A stretch of DNA of 64,000 nt, taken from the NCBI RefSeq assembly GCF_019669905.1, contig NZ_AP019777.1, positions 4,796,955 to 4,860,954 of the forward strand. The letters are read 5' to 3'. The notes beneath the pieces were generated by a model, which was given only the letters and a program-made list of their open reading frames with translations, ran no database searches and was not told the DNA's origin. Both the position numbers and the translations under genes were made by a program. Shown piece after piece: positions 1 to 9,586 of the stretch; positions within the stretch are counted from its first letter, which is position 1; the number at the start of each line of letters is the position of its first letter. The stretch is from Methylomonas koyamae (lineage in GTDB: Bacteria; Pseudomonadota; Gammaproteobacteria; Methylococcales; Methylomonadaceae).

Positions 1-1015
1 AAGACGCGCGGTGCGCCAGCAAGGTTGCCTCGTCCATCAATAACGAGCGCGTTTGCGGAAAGTATTGGCGAAACTGGCTCAGAATCGCAAAGCCGTGGGT
101 ATCGATGTCGCCCCAATAATGAATTTCCTTATCCTTCAACCATTCGGCTTGCGCCAAGGCATCGAAACCGTAGCCTCGGCCGAAGATCACCATGCTATTG
201 GCAAACGGCGGAAACACCAGGCCGTTGATGTCGTTTTCGGTGACGAATACCCGCCGTACAGGCAAATTCAGCGTCGCGAATTCGCCGGCGGTCACCGTCA
301 GATCGCTCAAGCCGGCGATGCGCAGTCGGCTATCCAGCAAGCGAAAGCGAATCGTCGCCGGCTTCGCCAAAAAACCGTAGCGCGCCTCGAAGCCGGCGAC
401 GCCGGTTTGTGTGGAATCGATCGCCGCTGCTGGCAACAGCAAATCCAGCCATTCGCCGAGCAACTTTTTGCGGCTTTCGATGAATTTGCTGTCGATGCCG
501 GGCAAGCTGATTTGGCGTAGATAAATGCCTGGCCGCGGATGCTCGACGACCCAGCCGACCACGCTCAACAATTTCCGCCATTCATCGGCGTGCTCCAAGG
601 CACGTAACGGATATTTCAATAACCAAGGCCGCAAAGCAGCGAAATCGTCAAGCAGCGATGCCGCCAACTGTCCGAAAATCGCCAATTCCTTGGCATTTTT
701 CAAATACGCCGCCGCGTCGTCCGGCTTGTCGAAAACCACCGCCGCCGGCAAACGGTTACGCCCCGACAGCCGATGATTGATGTCCCGCCATTCGATGGCA
801 AAATGCTTGGCCTCAACGGCCAACCAATGTTCGACCCAAACCTGCGCGGCGGCAAAATCGGCGGCCAATTGCGCCGGGCTGGGTGACTTTAACGGAATAC
901 GCAGCGGAAACAATCCGCTCGGCGCCAGGCTTTCCGCCAGGATTTGCCCGCGCTGCCAGCGTTTGTCCAGTTCGGCGCGCAACTCGGCCGGCAAGGTCCA
1001 GACCGGCTTGCTCAT
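1..1015 (-). CDS. jetD: Wadjet protein JetD (DUF3322/DUF2220), 3' end cut by the window edge
   Basis: About 338 codons are readable without a stop, and the gene runs off the window at position 1. It starts [12 protein letters not shown] at an ATG that overlaps the jetC stop (ATGA). The N-terminal half resembles DUF3322. The C-terminal half holds the DUF2220 Toprim-like signatures: [12 protein letters not shown], then IFGRGYG, then [13 protein letters not shown], whose acidic residues are the expected metal ligands. In type I Wadjet, JetD is the topoisomerase-VI/Spo11-like nuclease that cleaves small circular DNA after the JetABC SMC-like complex has extruded it. The visible catalytic residues look intact. 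The end of the gene cannot be checked here. Confidence 0.9.
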   Translation of the reverse strand, partial: MSKPVWTLPAELRAELDKRWQRGQILAESLAPSGLFPLRIPLKSPSPAQLAADFAAAQVWVEHWLAVEAKHFAIEWRDINHRLSGRNRLPAAVVFDKPDDAAAYLKNAKELAIFGQLAASLLDDFAALRPWLLKYPLRALEHADEWRKLLSVVGWVVEHPRPGIYLRQISLPGIDSKFIESRKKLLGEWLDLLLPAAAIDSTQTGVAGFEARYGFLAKPATIRFRLLDSRLRIAGLSDLTVTAGEFATLNLPVRRVFVTENDINGLVFPPFANSMVIFGRGYGFDALAQAEWLKDKEIHYWGDIDTHGFAILSQFRQYFPQTRSLLMDEATLLAHRAS

Positions 1016-4000
1016 CCGCCGCGCGCCGCGCGTTCGGCGCGGTACTCTTCGATACTCAGATTGCGCAATTTGGACGCCCGTCCTTCCTCGTTATGCACGA
1101 AGCCGACCGCCGCGACATAGGGCTCGATGATATGGATTTTCTGCAGCGGCGTGACGATCAGCAATTGCAGGTTGAGCTTTTCGAACAGCCGCAAACCGTA
1201 TTGCGCCGATTCGTCCGAGCCGCGGCCGAAGGCCTCGTCGATCACTACGAAGCGGAACGAGCGCGAACGCACCGCGCCCCATTCCAAACCGAATTGATAA
1301 GCCAGGCTGGCGGCCAGGATCGTGTAGGCCAGTTTTTCCTTTTGGCCGCCGGATTTGCCGCCGGAGTCGGAATAGTGCTCGTGCTCGCTACCGTCTTCCC
1401 GCCAGCGCTCGCTGGCGCCAAAATTGAACCAATTGCGCACGTCGGTAACCTTGGCGGTCCAGCGCCTATCTTGCTCGGCCTGACCCTCGCGGCCGCGAAA
1501 GCGCTCGATGATTTTTTTGACTTCCAGAAACTTGTTTTCCGAATACTGCTCGTCGTCGGAGCCGGTCAGCGCGCCCTCGGTGCAGGCGCGCAACTCGCTT
1601 TGAAAGTCGCGCACGTCGGCGTCCGGCGTCGGTTGCGCTTCCAGCACGATGAAGCGGTTGGTGTTGTAGTCGATCTGGGTCAAGGATTCGTTGATCAGCG
1701 CGATGCGTTCCTTGATGGTTTCCCGCTCGCGGGCCAGTTGCGACTGGAAGTTGGCGACCTCGCGGATAGTATTTTCGTTGAGCAATTCCTTGAAACGGGC
1801 CTCGAAGCGCGGCAGGTCGTCGCCTTGCAAAGCTTCCAACATGGTTTGATATTCGTGGGCGCCGCCGATGCCGACATCGACTTCCTGGGTTTCCAACGGA
1901 AAGGCCGCGCAATAGCCACGCATCGCGTCGATGATCTTGTCGCGCAAATAATTGAGCCGTTTGGTCTCGTTTTCGATTTTGGTCTGCAACCAATCGCGCA
2001 TCTCGCGCTCGCGGTTGTCGCAGGATTCCACCGTGACTTGCCGCTCGGCCAGCACTTCGCTACGTAGCGCTTCCAAAGCAGGATATTGCGCGGCGTGCGC
2101 ATCGCCGGCTTCGTTCAAGATGTCGGCGGTTTGCGCCAACAGCGCCTCGGCGGCCTGTTTGCGTTGTTCGGTGGCGCCGGTTTCCTTGATTTTGTCGCTC
2201 AAGGCCCGCTCAGTTTCCAGCAACGCGGCTTGCACCGCCGCTAGCTGTGCGCCGAGTTGCTGCAACAAATCGGAAGCCGCCTGTAGTTGCCGGCGTTCTT
2301 CGTCCAGCGCGGCGATGTCGGCGGCCAAGGGTTGCCAGTCCAGTTCGCGGAAATCGCGGTATTCGCCCAGCTTGGTTAAGGTTTCCAATTGCGCCTTGAC
2401 CGTGGTTTGCGCTTTGGCGATGTCGGCCAGACGGCCGGCTAAATCGGCTAGCTGCTTTTCCAACAGCTTGGCCTTGTTCTCCAACGCGGCGATCTTGGCG
2501 GCGTTGCTCCAGCCCAACACATAGCGGCTGCGGTCGTCGAGGCGGTGGCGGTCGTCTTTTTCGTGGCGTTCGCCGGGCGCCTTGATCTGGCCGGCGCGGG
2601 TGATGGCTTTTTGCTCGCGGCGAAATTGCTCCTGGGTCGCGCAGCAGGCCACGTCGAAGCGGTGGCCGATCTCGCGCTCCAGCCAATCGTAAAACGCCGA
2701 ATCGGGTTTGATCGCCAGTTTGCGTGCCAACGAATCGCGGTGCAGCTCCGGCAAGTCGCCGCGCAGGCCCGGCCTGACCCGGAAGTAAACCAGGCGGCCG
2801 CGCAAATGGGTTTGCTCCACCCAATCGGCCACCGCCGCGTAATGCGCATCCGGCACCAGCAGCGACAAACCGAAATTGCGCAACAGCCGTTCGGCGGCGC
2901 CTTCCCAATCCTTGTCTTCGTCGCGCACCTGGATCAATTCGCCGGCAAACGGCATCTCGTCCTCGGCCAGATTCAGCGCCCGACACAGCGCCTGGCGCAT
3001 TTTGATTTGCGTATCTTCGATGTTGCTGCGCCGCGCCTTCAGGCTGGCCAGCTCGTTTTGCAAGTCCTGGTGCTCGCTACGGCCTTGGGCGAAGGCCACG
3101 CCGATTTCGTTGGCCTGATTTTGCAGATCGGCTTCGCGCACCTCCGCGCTTTCCCGCAGCTCAGTGAAACGCATTTGCTGCGCCAGAAAGGCTTCGGCGT
3201 CTGCCGGTGCCGGCAAATCCAGGCTTTGCAGCAATTGTTGGTAACGGCCGGACTTGTCGCGGCGGCGCGCCAGCTCGTCTTGCAGGCGCTCAATTTCCAG
3301 GCCCAATTGCGCGATACGGTCGCCGCCATTGGCGGCAATATTGCGCTGCAATTCGCGCTCGTCGAGTTGCTGTTGCCGCTTGCGCTGGTTCAGCCGCTCG
3401 AGTTGGGTATTCTGTCTGGCCAATTCCTCGTCCAAGCCGGCCAGCCGCTTTTCCAGCAAGCCCCGCTTCAGGCCTGCAAAAAACGGCCGCAAGGCTTCGC
3501 GGCAGGCGCGCAGGGTTTCGGTTTGCTCGTTGAGTTGGGTGTGGCGCTGGCAATCGGCGACCAGCGGCGTCAACAGGCTCATCTGCCGCTTGGCCTTCAA
3601 AACCGCGTCGTGGGCGCGGTTCAGGTCGTCGAAATGATTGATCAGCGCAGTGATGCGCGGCTCCACTTCGGAGGGTTCCAGCATGTGGCTGCGCACGAAG
3701 TCGGTCAGATTGCCGACCGATTTCATCGATACGGTTTGATGGAACAATTCCAGCGCTTGCTCGTTGTCGATGCCGAAGCGGCGGCGAAACCAGGCGCCGT
3801 AGGGCGGAAAGCTGTCGTGCAACTCGGCGCCCAGACCGCGCAGCTTCTTGCGCAATTGGCCGATGTCGCTGCCAAAATCGGCGAAGTCGGCGGCGATGCT
3901 CAAGTCCCGTTCGGCACCGACGAACAGCCGCGCCGGCTGGCCCTGACGGTCGCTGATCCAGAACACTTGGGCCAGCGTCACGGTCTGGTCGTAGCCGGCG

Positions 4001-4389
4001 TTATGGAACACGCCCAATATTACGGAATAACTGTTGTCGCCGCGCAAGGCCACCGGCTTGGCGCTGCCGCTGACTTCGTTGCGCTCGGATTTGTAATGGC
4101 CCAACACATAGGAACGCAGACTGCGCTCCTTGGCGTCGGCGCCGGCGGCCTTGTTGTAGGCGATGCGGTGGGCCGGCACCAATAAAGTGGTCACCGCATC
4201 GACCAGCGTCGATTTGCCGGAACCGATGTCGCCGGTCAACAGCGCGTTGCGGCCGTTCAAATGCAAGACCCAAACCCGGCCGTCGAAGGTGCCCCAGTTA
4301 TAGACTTCCAGGCGTTGCAAGCGAAAGCCGGACAAGGCGTCGTCGTCGACGAAGTCCAGGGAAAATTGCAGGTCGTTAGTGGCGGTCAT
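1012..4389 (-). CDS. jetC: Wadjet SMC-like ATPase JetC
   Basis: This 1125-residue protein is built like an SMC/MukB/SbcC ATPase. A Walker A motif, GDIGSGKST, lies at about residues 53-61. Long charged heptad-rich coiled-coil stretches fill the middle. Near the C-terminus come an ABC-type signature ([14 protein letters not shown]) and a Walker B ([16 protein letters not shown]). Wadjet JetC is the motor that extrudes plasmid loops together with JetA and JetB and delivers them to JetD. The stop overlaps the jetD start by four bases, so the two are translationally coupled. Upstream, a MITE-like palindrome separates it from jetB. Several long plus-strand reading frames opposite this gene are high-GC shadows. 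Confidence 0.93.
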   Translation of the reverse strand: MTATNDLQFSLDFVDDDALSGFRLQRLEVYNWGTFDGRVWVLHLNGRNALLTGDIGSGKSTLVDAVTTLLVPAHRIAYNKAAGADAKERSLRSYVLGHYKSERNEVSGSAKPVALRGDNSYSVILGVFHNAGYDQTVTLAQVFWISDRQGQPARLFVGAERDLSIAADFADFGSDIGQLRKKLRGLGAELHDSFPPYGAWFRRRFGIDNEQALELFHQTVSMKSVGNLTDFVRSHMLEPSEVEPRITALINHFDDLNRAHDAVLKAKRQMSLLTPLVADCQRHTQLNEQTETLRACREALRPFFAGLKRGLLEKRLAGLDEELARQNTQLERLNQRKRQQQLDERELQRNIAANGGDRIAQLGLEIERLQDELARRRDKSGRYQQLLQSLDLPAPADAEAFLAQQMRFTELRESAEVREADLQNQANEIGVAFAQGRSEHQDLQNELASLKARRSNIEDTQIKMRQALCRALNLAEDEMPFAGELIQVRDEDKDWEGAAERLLRNFGLSLLVPDAHYAAVADWVEQTHLRGRLVYFRVRPGLRGDLPELHRDSLARKLAIKPDSAFYDWLEREIGHRFDVACCATQEQFRREQKAITRAGQIKAPGERHEKDDRHRLDDRSRYVLGWSNAAKIAALENKAKLLEKQLADLAGRLADIAKAQTTVKAQLETLTKLGEYRDFRELDWQPLAADIAALDEERRQLQAASDLLQQLGAQLAAVQAALLETERALSDKIKETGATEQRKQAAEALLAQTADILNEAGDAHAAQYPALEALRSEVLAERQVTVESCDNREREMRDWLQTKIENETKRLNYLRDKIIDAMRGYCAAFPLETQEVDVGIGGAHEYQTMLEALQGDDLPRFEARFKELLNENTIREVANFQSQLARERETIKERIALINESLTQIDYNTNRFIVLEAQPTPDADVRDFQSELRACTEGALTGSDDEQYSENKFLEVKKIIERFRGREGQAEQDRRWTAKVTDVRNWFNFGASERWREDGSEHEHYSDSGGKSGGQKEKLAYTILAASLAYQFGLEWGAVRSRSFRFVVIDEAFGRGSDESAQYGLRLFEKLNLQLLIVTPLQKIHIIEPYVAAVGFVHNEEGRASKLRNLSIEEYRAERAARGG

Positions 4390-4451
4390 GGCGTGGCGGA
4401 ATTTTGGTCGAGACGATGTAAAACGAAATGAACGTCCTCCCCCGCTGCCCG

Positions 4452-4577
4452 AATGCCATTTAGCTTAAGCTGCTTCCCCCTTTGCAAAAGGGTGATCGAG
4501 GGGGATTTATTCAGAAAATCTCCCCTAACCCCTCTTTGGAAAAGAGGGGGACAAACCACGATATACCTAATGGCATT
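4452..4577. repeat. MITE-like palindromic element between jetB and jetC
   Basis: About 126 bp are bounded by short inverted termini, AATGCCATT at 4452-4460 and its complement AATGGCATT at 4569-4577. Inside, the sequence is nearly symmetrical. A CCCCCTTTGCAAAAGGG hairpin on the left mirrors a CCCCTCTTTGGAAAAGAGGGG hairpin on the right, and the centre pairs GGGGGATTT with AAATCTCCCC. It has no coding capacity. It fits a non-autonomous miniature inverted-repeat element inserted in the 229-bp jetB-jetC gap. In RNA the hairpins could attenuate or stabilise the jetBCD transcript. No second copy was noticed in the window. Confidence 0.6.
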
Positions 4578-4618
4578 GTCCCGGCGGGAAAGCGCGATGG
4601 GGATCAATCTACGCAGAA

Positions 4619-5251
4619 TCACTCTCCGCCTTCCCGGCCGCCAAGCCATTGCGCTTGATACTCGGCCAATCGGGCGTCGAATTCCGACAGCCACTGCGCA
4701 TCGACAAAAGCTTTCAATATCCGCCTGACTTCGTAATTGGCCGACTGCCCGGAAGCCGCCTTGAGTTTGCGCAAGAAACCCAGTTCGACCACCTTGTTGA
4801 TATGAGTTTCGATCTGATCGATCAGCCGCGCCTCGTTGCTGCGTGGCGGCAAAAACACCCGGATCAACTCGACGATGTCCTCGCGCGACAAGACCAACCG
4901 AGTCTCGCCGCCGCCGCGGTCGAACTCGGCCAAACGCTTGCGCAGCAAGGCCAACAACAAGCTGACCGGTAACGACAACGGCCGGCGCGCGATCAAACGC
5001 GGCAACTTGGCCGCAGTGTCGTCCTCTTCGGCGTCGGCTTGGCGCGAACGCAAAAACGCATAACCCTCGGCCTCGTCCAGCACCAACTCCAAACCCAACA
5101 CCGCCACGTAATCCCGCACCCTGGCTTGCAGATTCAGCAAGGCATTCCAAAGGCCGCCGTCGGTTTCCTGGTAGATCACGCCTTTCAAAAGCGGGATGAT
5201 TACGGCCGACAGGTCGTACGTCTGCGAAATGTCGGGTTCGGCGTCGGTCAT
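4619..5251 (-). CDS. jetB: Wadjet protein JetB (DUF4194)
   Basis: This 210-residue protein, starting MTDAEPDISQTYDLS, resembles the DUF4194 family (JetB, a MukE-like winged-helix partner). It has the conserved opening region LSAVIIPLLKGVIYQET and a later winged-helix region around LIDQIETHINKVVELGFL. JetB bridges JetA and the JetC ATPase heads in the Wadjet complex. Its length is normal for the family. It is now separated from jetA by about 4.3 kb of foreign genes and from jetC by a MITE-like element, so a new promoter or read-through would be needed for co-expression. Family assignment rests on sequence pattern and order. Confidence 0.88.
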   Translation of the reverse strand: MTDAEPDISQTYDLSAVIIPLLKGVIYQETDGGLWNALLNLQARVRDYVAVLGLELVLDEAEGYAFLRSRQADAEEDDTAAKLPRLIARRPLSLPVSLLLALLRKRLAEFDRGGGETRLVLSREDIVELIRVFLPPRSNEARLIDQIETHINKVVELGFLRKLKAASGQSANYEVRRILKAFVDAQWLSEFDARLAEYQAQWLGGREGGE

Positions 5252-5403
5252 GGTGAAATCGTTTTAATTGAGCAGGCGTTGAATTGCGCGTATTTTAGGG
5301 TAAAACCATAGCCACCAGAGATAGCCTGCGTTATGACTTTCGATGCTACTATCCATTGCCAACTGGAAAAGCGGAGTTTTACGGACTTAACAAGCAAAGC
5401 CTT

Positions 5404-5634
5404 ATGAATCGGAACCAGGCATTAGAACTGCTGAGAAAACTCAAACCCGTTGTCGCGCAACGGTTTGACGTAGACATTTTGGTCAGCTTCGATGGTCCGG
5501 CGACCTCGGCGCGGTATTTCGGCGTGCAGTTTTATCTGGAAGATCAATTGGGCCGCCCGGTGGATTTGGTCACCGATAAAGCCTTGCGCCCGGAATTGCG
5601 GCCGTTCATAGAAAAGGAAGCTATCGATGTCTGA
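5404..5634 (+). pseudogene. MntA-type nucleotidyltransferase antitoxin with its catalytic motif deleted
   Basis: The 76-residue product starts MNRNQALELLRKLKP and ends with the family's usual tail, PELRPFIEKEAIDV. Intact MntA proteins carry GSxAR...DxDxDIL between VAQRFDV and DILVSF. Here the two flanks are joined directly as RFDVDILVSF, so about 20 residues with the GS motif and the first aspartates are gone without a frame change. An upstream in-frame start at 5356 exists, but the family start is the ATG at 5404. It overlaps the hepT remnant by 8 bp, as in intact mntA-hepT operons. It should be unable to AMPylate its toxin partner. Confidence 0.75.
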
Positions 5635-5963
5635 AACCGCCGGGCGGGAATGGCGTTTCTATTTGGACGACATGCGGGCATTTGCTGAAAAAGTGCTCAC
5701 TTATACCGATGGCTTCGATCAACAGGGCTTTACCGATAGTGGATTGAACTACGATGCCACGGTGCGCAACCTGGAATTGATCGGCGAAGCTGCGACCCAC
5801 ATTCCATGCGAAATTCGCGAAAACAATCCGCAAATTCCCTAGCGCATGATCATCGCCTCCCGGAATCGACAACGATACACTGTGGAGCATCATCCAGACC
5901 GATATAACCGCGTTGCTGCCTTTGCTTCACCATCTACGGCAAACCAGCATTCAAACAGAATAG
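5627..5963 (+). pseudogene. HepT (HEPN/DUF86) toxin remnant with stop codon and deletion
   Basis: The frame opens with MSETAGREWRFYLDDMRA and reads as a DUF86/HEPN protein to HIPCEIRENNPQIP, then hits TAG at 5840-5842 where the family has a tryptophan. After ASRNR the frame shifts, and the C-terminal part continues in another frame as GIDNDTLWSIIQTDIT to the TAG at 5961-5963. The missing piece between CGGAATCGA-like sequences is exactly where the RNase motif Rx4-6H and the following tyrosine should lie. It therefore carries both a nonsense mutation and a motif-removing deletion, and no active toxin is expected. Confidence 0.8.
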
Positions 5964-6056
5964 GTTGAATCGGCGTGGACGCGAGACGGACATGACCAAC
6001 TCAGACAGTTGACAGCCATATTAAAGACCCGTCAAATAACATTAGGAGATGCCATC

Positions 6057-6317
6057 ATGCCCACCAGCGTCGCACTAAGCCCACATTTAGAAGCTTTCAT
6101 CCGCGAACAAATTAGCAGCGGCCGTTATAACAATACCAGTGAAGTGGTGCGTGCGGCCTTGCGATTGATGGAAGAACAACAGCAACGCCAGGCTTTACAA
6201 CTGGAAGCGCTGAAAGCGGAAATCGCTGCCGGCAAAGCCAGTGGGCCCGGCATCCCAGCCGATAGCGTTTTCGCGCGATTAGAGGCAAAGTACCAGCAAC
6301 AAGCCGATAGCCAGTGA
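6057..6317 (+). CDS. ParD-family antitoxin
   Basis: This 86-residue protein starts MPTSVALSPHLEAFI and is preceded by an AGGAG ribosome site (ATTAGGAGATGCC). The N-terminal ribbon-helix-helix includes the hallmark SGRYNNTSEVVRAALRLME of ParD antitoxins. The C-terminal half, rich in Q, E and A, is the usual toxin-binding tail. The stop overlaps the GTG start of the parE remnant (GTGA), the standard parDE layout. The antitoxin frame is intact although its toxin is broken. An in-frame ATG at 6009 has no ribosome site and was not chosen. Confidence 0.85.
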   Translation: MPTSVALSPHLEAFIREQISSGRYNNTSEVVRAALRLMEEQQQRQALQLEALKAEIAAGKASGPGIPADSVFARLEAKYQQQADSQ

Positions 6318-6611
6318 GCAAGCTGATTGTAACGCCTCTGGCTAAACGCGACATCGAAGCAATCGGCGATTAGATCGCCCAGGATAATCCCCGCCGCGCA
6401 CTCGGATTTGTCAGAGAGTTATGCTCAGTGCAAAACCATCGCCGTAAATCAGCTAGGCTACCGTCTCCGTCCTGAGCTGGTGGATAACCTCCGCTCATGC
6501 GCCTATGGCAACTACTTGATTTTCTTTAGCGCCACCGAGCAAGAACTAACCATTATCAGGGTACTCCACGGCACCCGGGACATATCTGGCGAGTTCACCT
6601 CAGATCAGTAG
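6314..6611 (+). pseudogene. ParE-family toxin, broken by a stop and a frameshift
   Basis: From the GTG at 6314 the frame reads VSKLIVTPLAKRDIEAIGD, then meets an in-frame TAG at 6371-6373 followed by IAQDNPRRALGFVREL. This matches the ParE/RelE pattern DIxxIxxYIAxDNPxxA with the Tyr codon turned into a stop. After about 6420 the reading moves to a second frame, which supplies QCKTIAVNQLGYRLRPEL through YGNYLIFFSATEQELTIIRVLHGTRDI, the typical ParE C-terminus. One missing base near 6422 would explain the shift. Two independent lesions make this a pseudogene rather than a sequencing slip. Confidence 0.85.
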
Positions 6612-6717
6612 CTATAAGGTAAACGGGATAACGAGCGCCGCCACAGATAGGTTGTGTAGGCGCTCCGGTCGCGACGATGCGCTTAACGGCAACATCTTAT
6701 GCCGCAGGTTATCGGGT

Positions 6718-8292
6718 TTATGGATTGATTCCACAGAGTTCGCGAGCCTTGTGTGCAAGTGCCTCCGCACGTAGGGCTAAAAAGGCCTCATAGTTGTCAT
6801 CGAAAAGCGCATTCGGACAAAGATGTGACTGAAGAATTGCGTCGATATTTGCTGCCATCTTTCCCCGATAAATGCTCGGGCGATCACCACCAAGCGCACG
6901 ATTGTCAGACCGAGCGATGAAGCAAAAGTTGGCCAAAAGATTTTCGCTCTTAGCGGTTTGACCAGATGTTGCCAAGAAAGCTTTTGGCATGAGGTGATGA
7001 AATTCCTTTCTATTGTATAGCTGGAGTTTCTGGCGCAGATTGATAGGAGTCCCGCTAATAAAGTTCATGGGGCTATTTTGTGCCAATAGAGCTATAAACG
7101 TCTTCGTGTTTACGGAACCGATCAAGAACCTATTGGTAGTAAAGAAATCGGAGGACACGCTGACTACTATCTCCGCTAAGCGTGAAGTATTTCCCTCTCG
7201 AAGTTTTTTTGCTTCAACTATATCTATATCTAGGTGGCGCAATACACCGGCACTGTATCGTCCTGAGAAAGCTGATCGCCAAAACCAATTCGACAAAATA
7301 TGTCTTTGCTGGTCGCTAACTGCGACCTCTGTGTTTGTTGGCGCAGCAAAGAAAACCGCAAGGGGAATGAGCGCATTTTCAAAAGGTAAGGCCGATATAG
7401 AGGGTAGATGGAACGTGTTTTCCAAGAAGTCCAGCGCACCTCGAATACCATTTATCACCTCACCAAACCGCTCACGAACTGCTGCTCCATTTAGCTTAAC
7501 AAGACTTTCTGGGCGAGAAGACCCCGTAAGAATTGCTGCAGTACATCTGAGCAAAAGGCTTATATCATTAGAAAGCTCTGTAAACCCGTAGTCGCTAAGC
7601 TCAGAAATTAGATCTTCAAATTCCGCCTGTAGTTGAAAGTCTTCACTCCAAGTCCAAGCCGATAGAAGCTGGAGCGTATCCAAGGGAACGCCTTGTCGAT
7701 TAATTCGTTCGAAAATTATCGCAACTTTTTCCTTTTCATCAGTACGAAAGGTTTGAACCGGAATTCGTGCCTCCCTAAAAACTGTTTGCATCGCATCAAT
7801 CTTTAAAGCTAGCTCGTCATTCATGGAGCGAGTAAGCCTTCGATATTCGGTTGTATTGAATATGGCGCGTAACGGGAAGTGCCGATCAGAATTAACTTCT
7901 TCAGGCGATAGAGCAAAAAACTGCGTTTCCTGAACATCCGCCACCTGTTGGTAATCGAAGAAGACGTCTTTCCATGTTTCGGAGTTGCCTTTAAGCTCCG
8001 TTTGAAAAACGCCAAATATCGAGGTAACTCGCTGCTGTCCATCTAGTACATAGTCGATTGGAAAATCGGCTTGTGGGTCAGGTAGATTAAACGGCCCCAG
8101 CTTTTTTTCTGTTCTCAGGCGTTCGCTTGTTCTCCAGAACAGAAGAGAGCCGAAAGGATAGCCTTTGTAGATACTGTCTACGAGAAAAGCCACACGATCC
8201 GGTTCCCACACAAACCCTCTTTGGAATGCGGGGATACGGATTTGCCCTCGATAGACCGAATCGAGTATTTCACGAATAGTTAAATTATCCAT
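6718..8292 (-). CDS. DUF262 (GmrSD-like) protein with ParB-type nuclease and HNH-like C-terminus
   Basis: This 524-residue protein opens with the DUF262 motif IRIPAFQRGFVWEPD, followed by VLDGQQRVTSIFG, where the DGQQR resembles the ParB/sulfiredoxin nucleotide site. The C-terminal part has an HNH-like arrangement (NRKEFHHLMPKAFL, then ENLLANFCFIARSDNRALGG), as in GmrSD-type modification-dependent nucleases and BrxU-like proteins. The likely role is restriction of modified or phage DNA, but the target is not visible. The gene is intact, noticeably richer in A/T than jetA-D, and lies inside the Wadjet interruption, which suggests separate acquisition. Confidence 0.82.
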   Translation of the reverse strand: MDNLTIREILDSVYRGQIRIPAFQRGFVWEPDRVAFLVDSIYKGYPFGSLLFWRTSERLRTEKKLGPFNLPDPQADFPIDYVLDGQQRVTSIFGVFQTELKGNSETWKDVFFDYQQVADVQETQFFALSPEEVNSDRHFPLRAIFNTTEYRRLTRSMNDELALKIDAMQTVFREARIPVQTFRTDEKEKVAIIFERINRQGVPLDTLQLLSAWTWSEDFQLQAEFEDLISELSDYGFTELSNDISLLLRCTAAILTGSSRPESLVKLNGAAVRERFGEVINGIRGALDFLENTFHLPSISALPFENALIPLAVFFAAPTNTEVAVSDQQRHILSNWFWRSAFSGRYSAGVLRHLDIDIVEAKKLREGNTSRLAEIVVSVSSDFFTTNRFLIGSVNTKTFIALLAQNSPMNFISGTPINLRQKLQLYNRKEFHHLMPKAFLATSGQTAKSENLLANFCFIARSDNRALGGDRPSIYRGKMAANIDAILQSHLCPNALFDDNYEAFLALRAEALAHKARELCGINP

Positions 8293-8373
8293 GATTTTCC
8301 ATTACTATGTTATTGATATCAAATAATAAATTAAGACAGTAAGGCATAGACATATTGCGCTGCATGTCGGCCT

Positions 8374-8669
8374 TTAATTATGTGGCTCATTATCGGTAAC
8401 CAGAGCTTGACCTTTCATGACGCCGAATCGGCGTTGCGGGTAATTTTCCACTAACTCTCGAATTTGGGCATCGATTTCAGCGTCGGATAATTTCAGTCGG
8501 TTTGCTTCGAGTGCGGCCATTGACGCTGATGCGCTAACTTTTGACGGCGGTGCGGGAAAGGACGGCTCAACGAAAGTCACCAAAACTTTTACCAGCCGGT
8601 AACGTTCACGGCCGCCTTGAAAGCCAAGCCTTGTTTGGGATCGTAAATCACTTCAGCGGTTTGCAACAT
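8374..8669 (-). pseudogene. Small gene of unknown function, apparently frameshifted
   Basis: From the ATG at 8669 the minus strand reads MLQTAEVIYDPKQGLAF and stops shortly after at TGGTAA. With one base added near the AAGG the frame continues through GGRERYRLVKVLVTFVEPSF into the downstream open frame, ending RRFGVMKGQALVTDNEPHN at 8374. A joined product would be about 98 residues. The tail KGQALVTD faintly recalls Phd/YefM-like antitoxin C-termini, but I do not recognise the family with confidence. It may instead be a 69-residue intact ORF starting at 8583. Confidence 0.4.
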
Positions 8670-8847
8670 GACATGCCTCTGTTTTGATAATCCTCTCAAG
8701 ATACAAGTATCCCACGATTCGAACGAAAATCCTCCGGTAATCCAGAGGATTTACTTGTCATGAATAATCCTCGCGCGTTAAGCTGACTTTCTCTTAAAAA
8801 CGCCATATCAAATACGAAAGGCCTTTAAAATCAAGGATTCACCCTTT

Positions 8848-9258
8848 ATGCATCAAGACACCCGCTGGAAACAGCGCTTCGCCAATTATCAAAACGCTTT
8901 GGCGCAGTTAACCAAGTTCATCGACAAAGGCGAGCTCAATGAATTGGAAGAACAAGGCTTGATTCAGGCCTTCGCATATACCCACGAACTGGCCTGGAAC
9001 GTGTTGCGCGAATATTTGCTGGAAAAAGGCCATCAGGACATCCTCGGCTCGCGGGACGCAACGCGGATGGCATTCAAATTGGGTTTGATCGACGACGGCG
9101 ACAGTTGGATGGATATGATTCGCGACCGGAATCGCACCAGCCATAGTTACAATCAGGACACCGCCCAAGCGATCGCCGCAAATATCAAGCAACGCTTTCT
9201 CGGCTTGTTCGTCCAGTTGCAAATCAAGCTACGGAATTTGCCGGATGACAGCGATTAG
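8848..9258 (+). CDS. HEPN-family nucleotidyltransferase substrate-binding protein (HI0074-like)
   Basis: This 136-residue protein starts MHQDTRWKQRFANYQNAL. It is an all-helical HEPN protein of the HI0074 type. The Rx4-6H motif is present near the end (RDRNRTSHSYN), so the putative RNase site is complete. It overlaps the downstream nucleotidyltransferase gene by 14 bp, the family's usual toxin-antitoxin pairing. Unlike the MntA/HepT pair 3 kb away, nothing is deleted. A role as a HEPN toxin or minor nucleotidyltransferase subunit follows from family knowledge. Activity cannot be judged from sequence alone. Confidence 0.85.
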   Translation: MHQDTRWKQRFANYQNALAQLTKFIDKGELNELEEQGLIQAFAYTHELAWNVLREYLLEKGHQDILGSRDATRMAFKLGLIDDGDSWMDMIRDRNRTSHSYNQDTAQAIAANIKQRFLGLFVQLQIKLRNLPDDSD

Positions 9259-9574
9259 CCCCGAAGTCTGTGACCGGTTTGGTTTAAAGCCGCACACCAT
9301 TAGCGCGATTCAACGCGTATTTGCCAAATATCCGCAAGTCGAACGCGCGATTTTGTACGGTTCGCGCGCCAAGGGTAATTATCGGCCCGGTTCCGACATC
9401 GATTTGACGCTGTTCGGCGACAACTTAACCTACGCCGACCTATGCCGGATCGAAACCGAGATCGACGACTTACTGCTACCGTACACGCTGGATTTATCGC
9501 TTTACGATCAGATCGATAACACCGACTTGCGCGAACACATCCAGCGCGTCGGTCTGGTGTTTTACCCGCCCTGA
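9245..9574 (+). CDS. MNT-family nucleotidyltransferase (HI0073-like antitoxin)
   Basis: This 109-residue protein carries an intact minimal nucleotidyltransferase site, YGSRAKGNYRPGSDIDLTLF, followed by a third carboxylate in LDLSLYDQ. Such proteins pair with the HEPN partner and, where studied, silence it by AMPylation. The start overlaps the HEPN gene by 14 bp. The stop lies only 12 bp from the stop of jetA, which converges from the other strand, so the element's right edge abuts the Wadjet operon almost exactly. Confidence 0.88.
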   Translation: MTAISPEVCDRFGLKPHTISAIQRVFAKYPQVERAILYGSRAKGNYRPGSDIDLTLFGDNLTYADLCRIETEIDDLLLPYTLDLSLYDQIDNTDLREHIQRVGLVFYPP

Positions 9575-9586
9575 TCCGCTTTTGGC

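Noticed and set aside
883..4185. Long plus-strand reading frames opposite jetC
   Set aside because: They are open because of high GC and mirror the minus-strand jetC, which has clear ATPase motifs. None shows a domain or ribosome site of its own.
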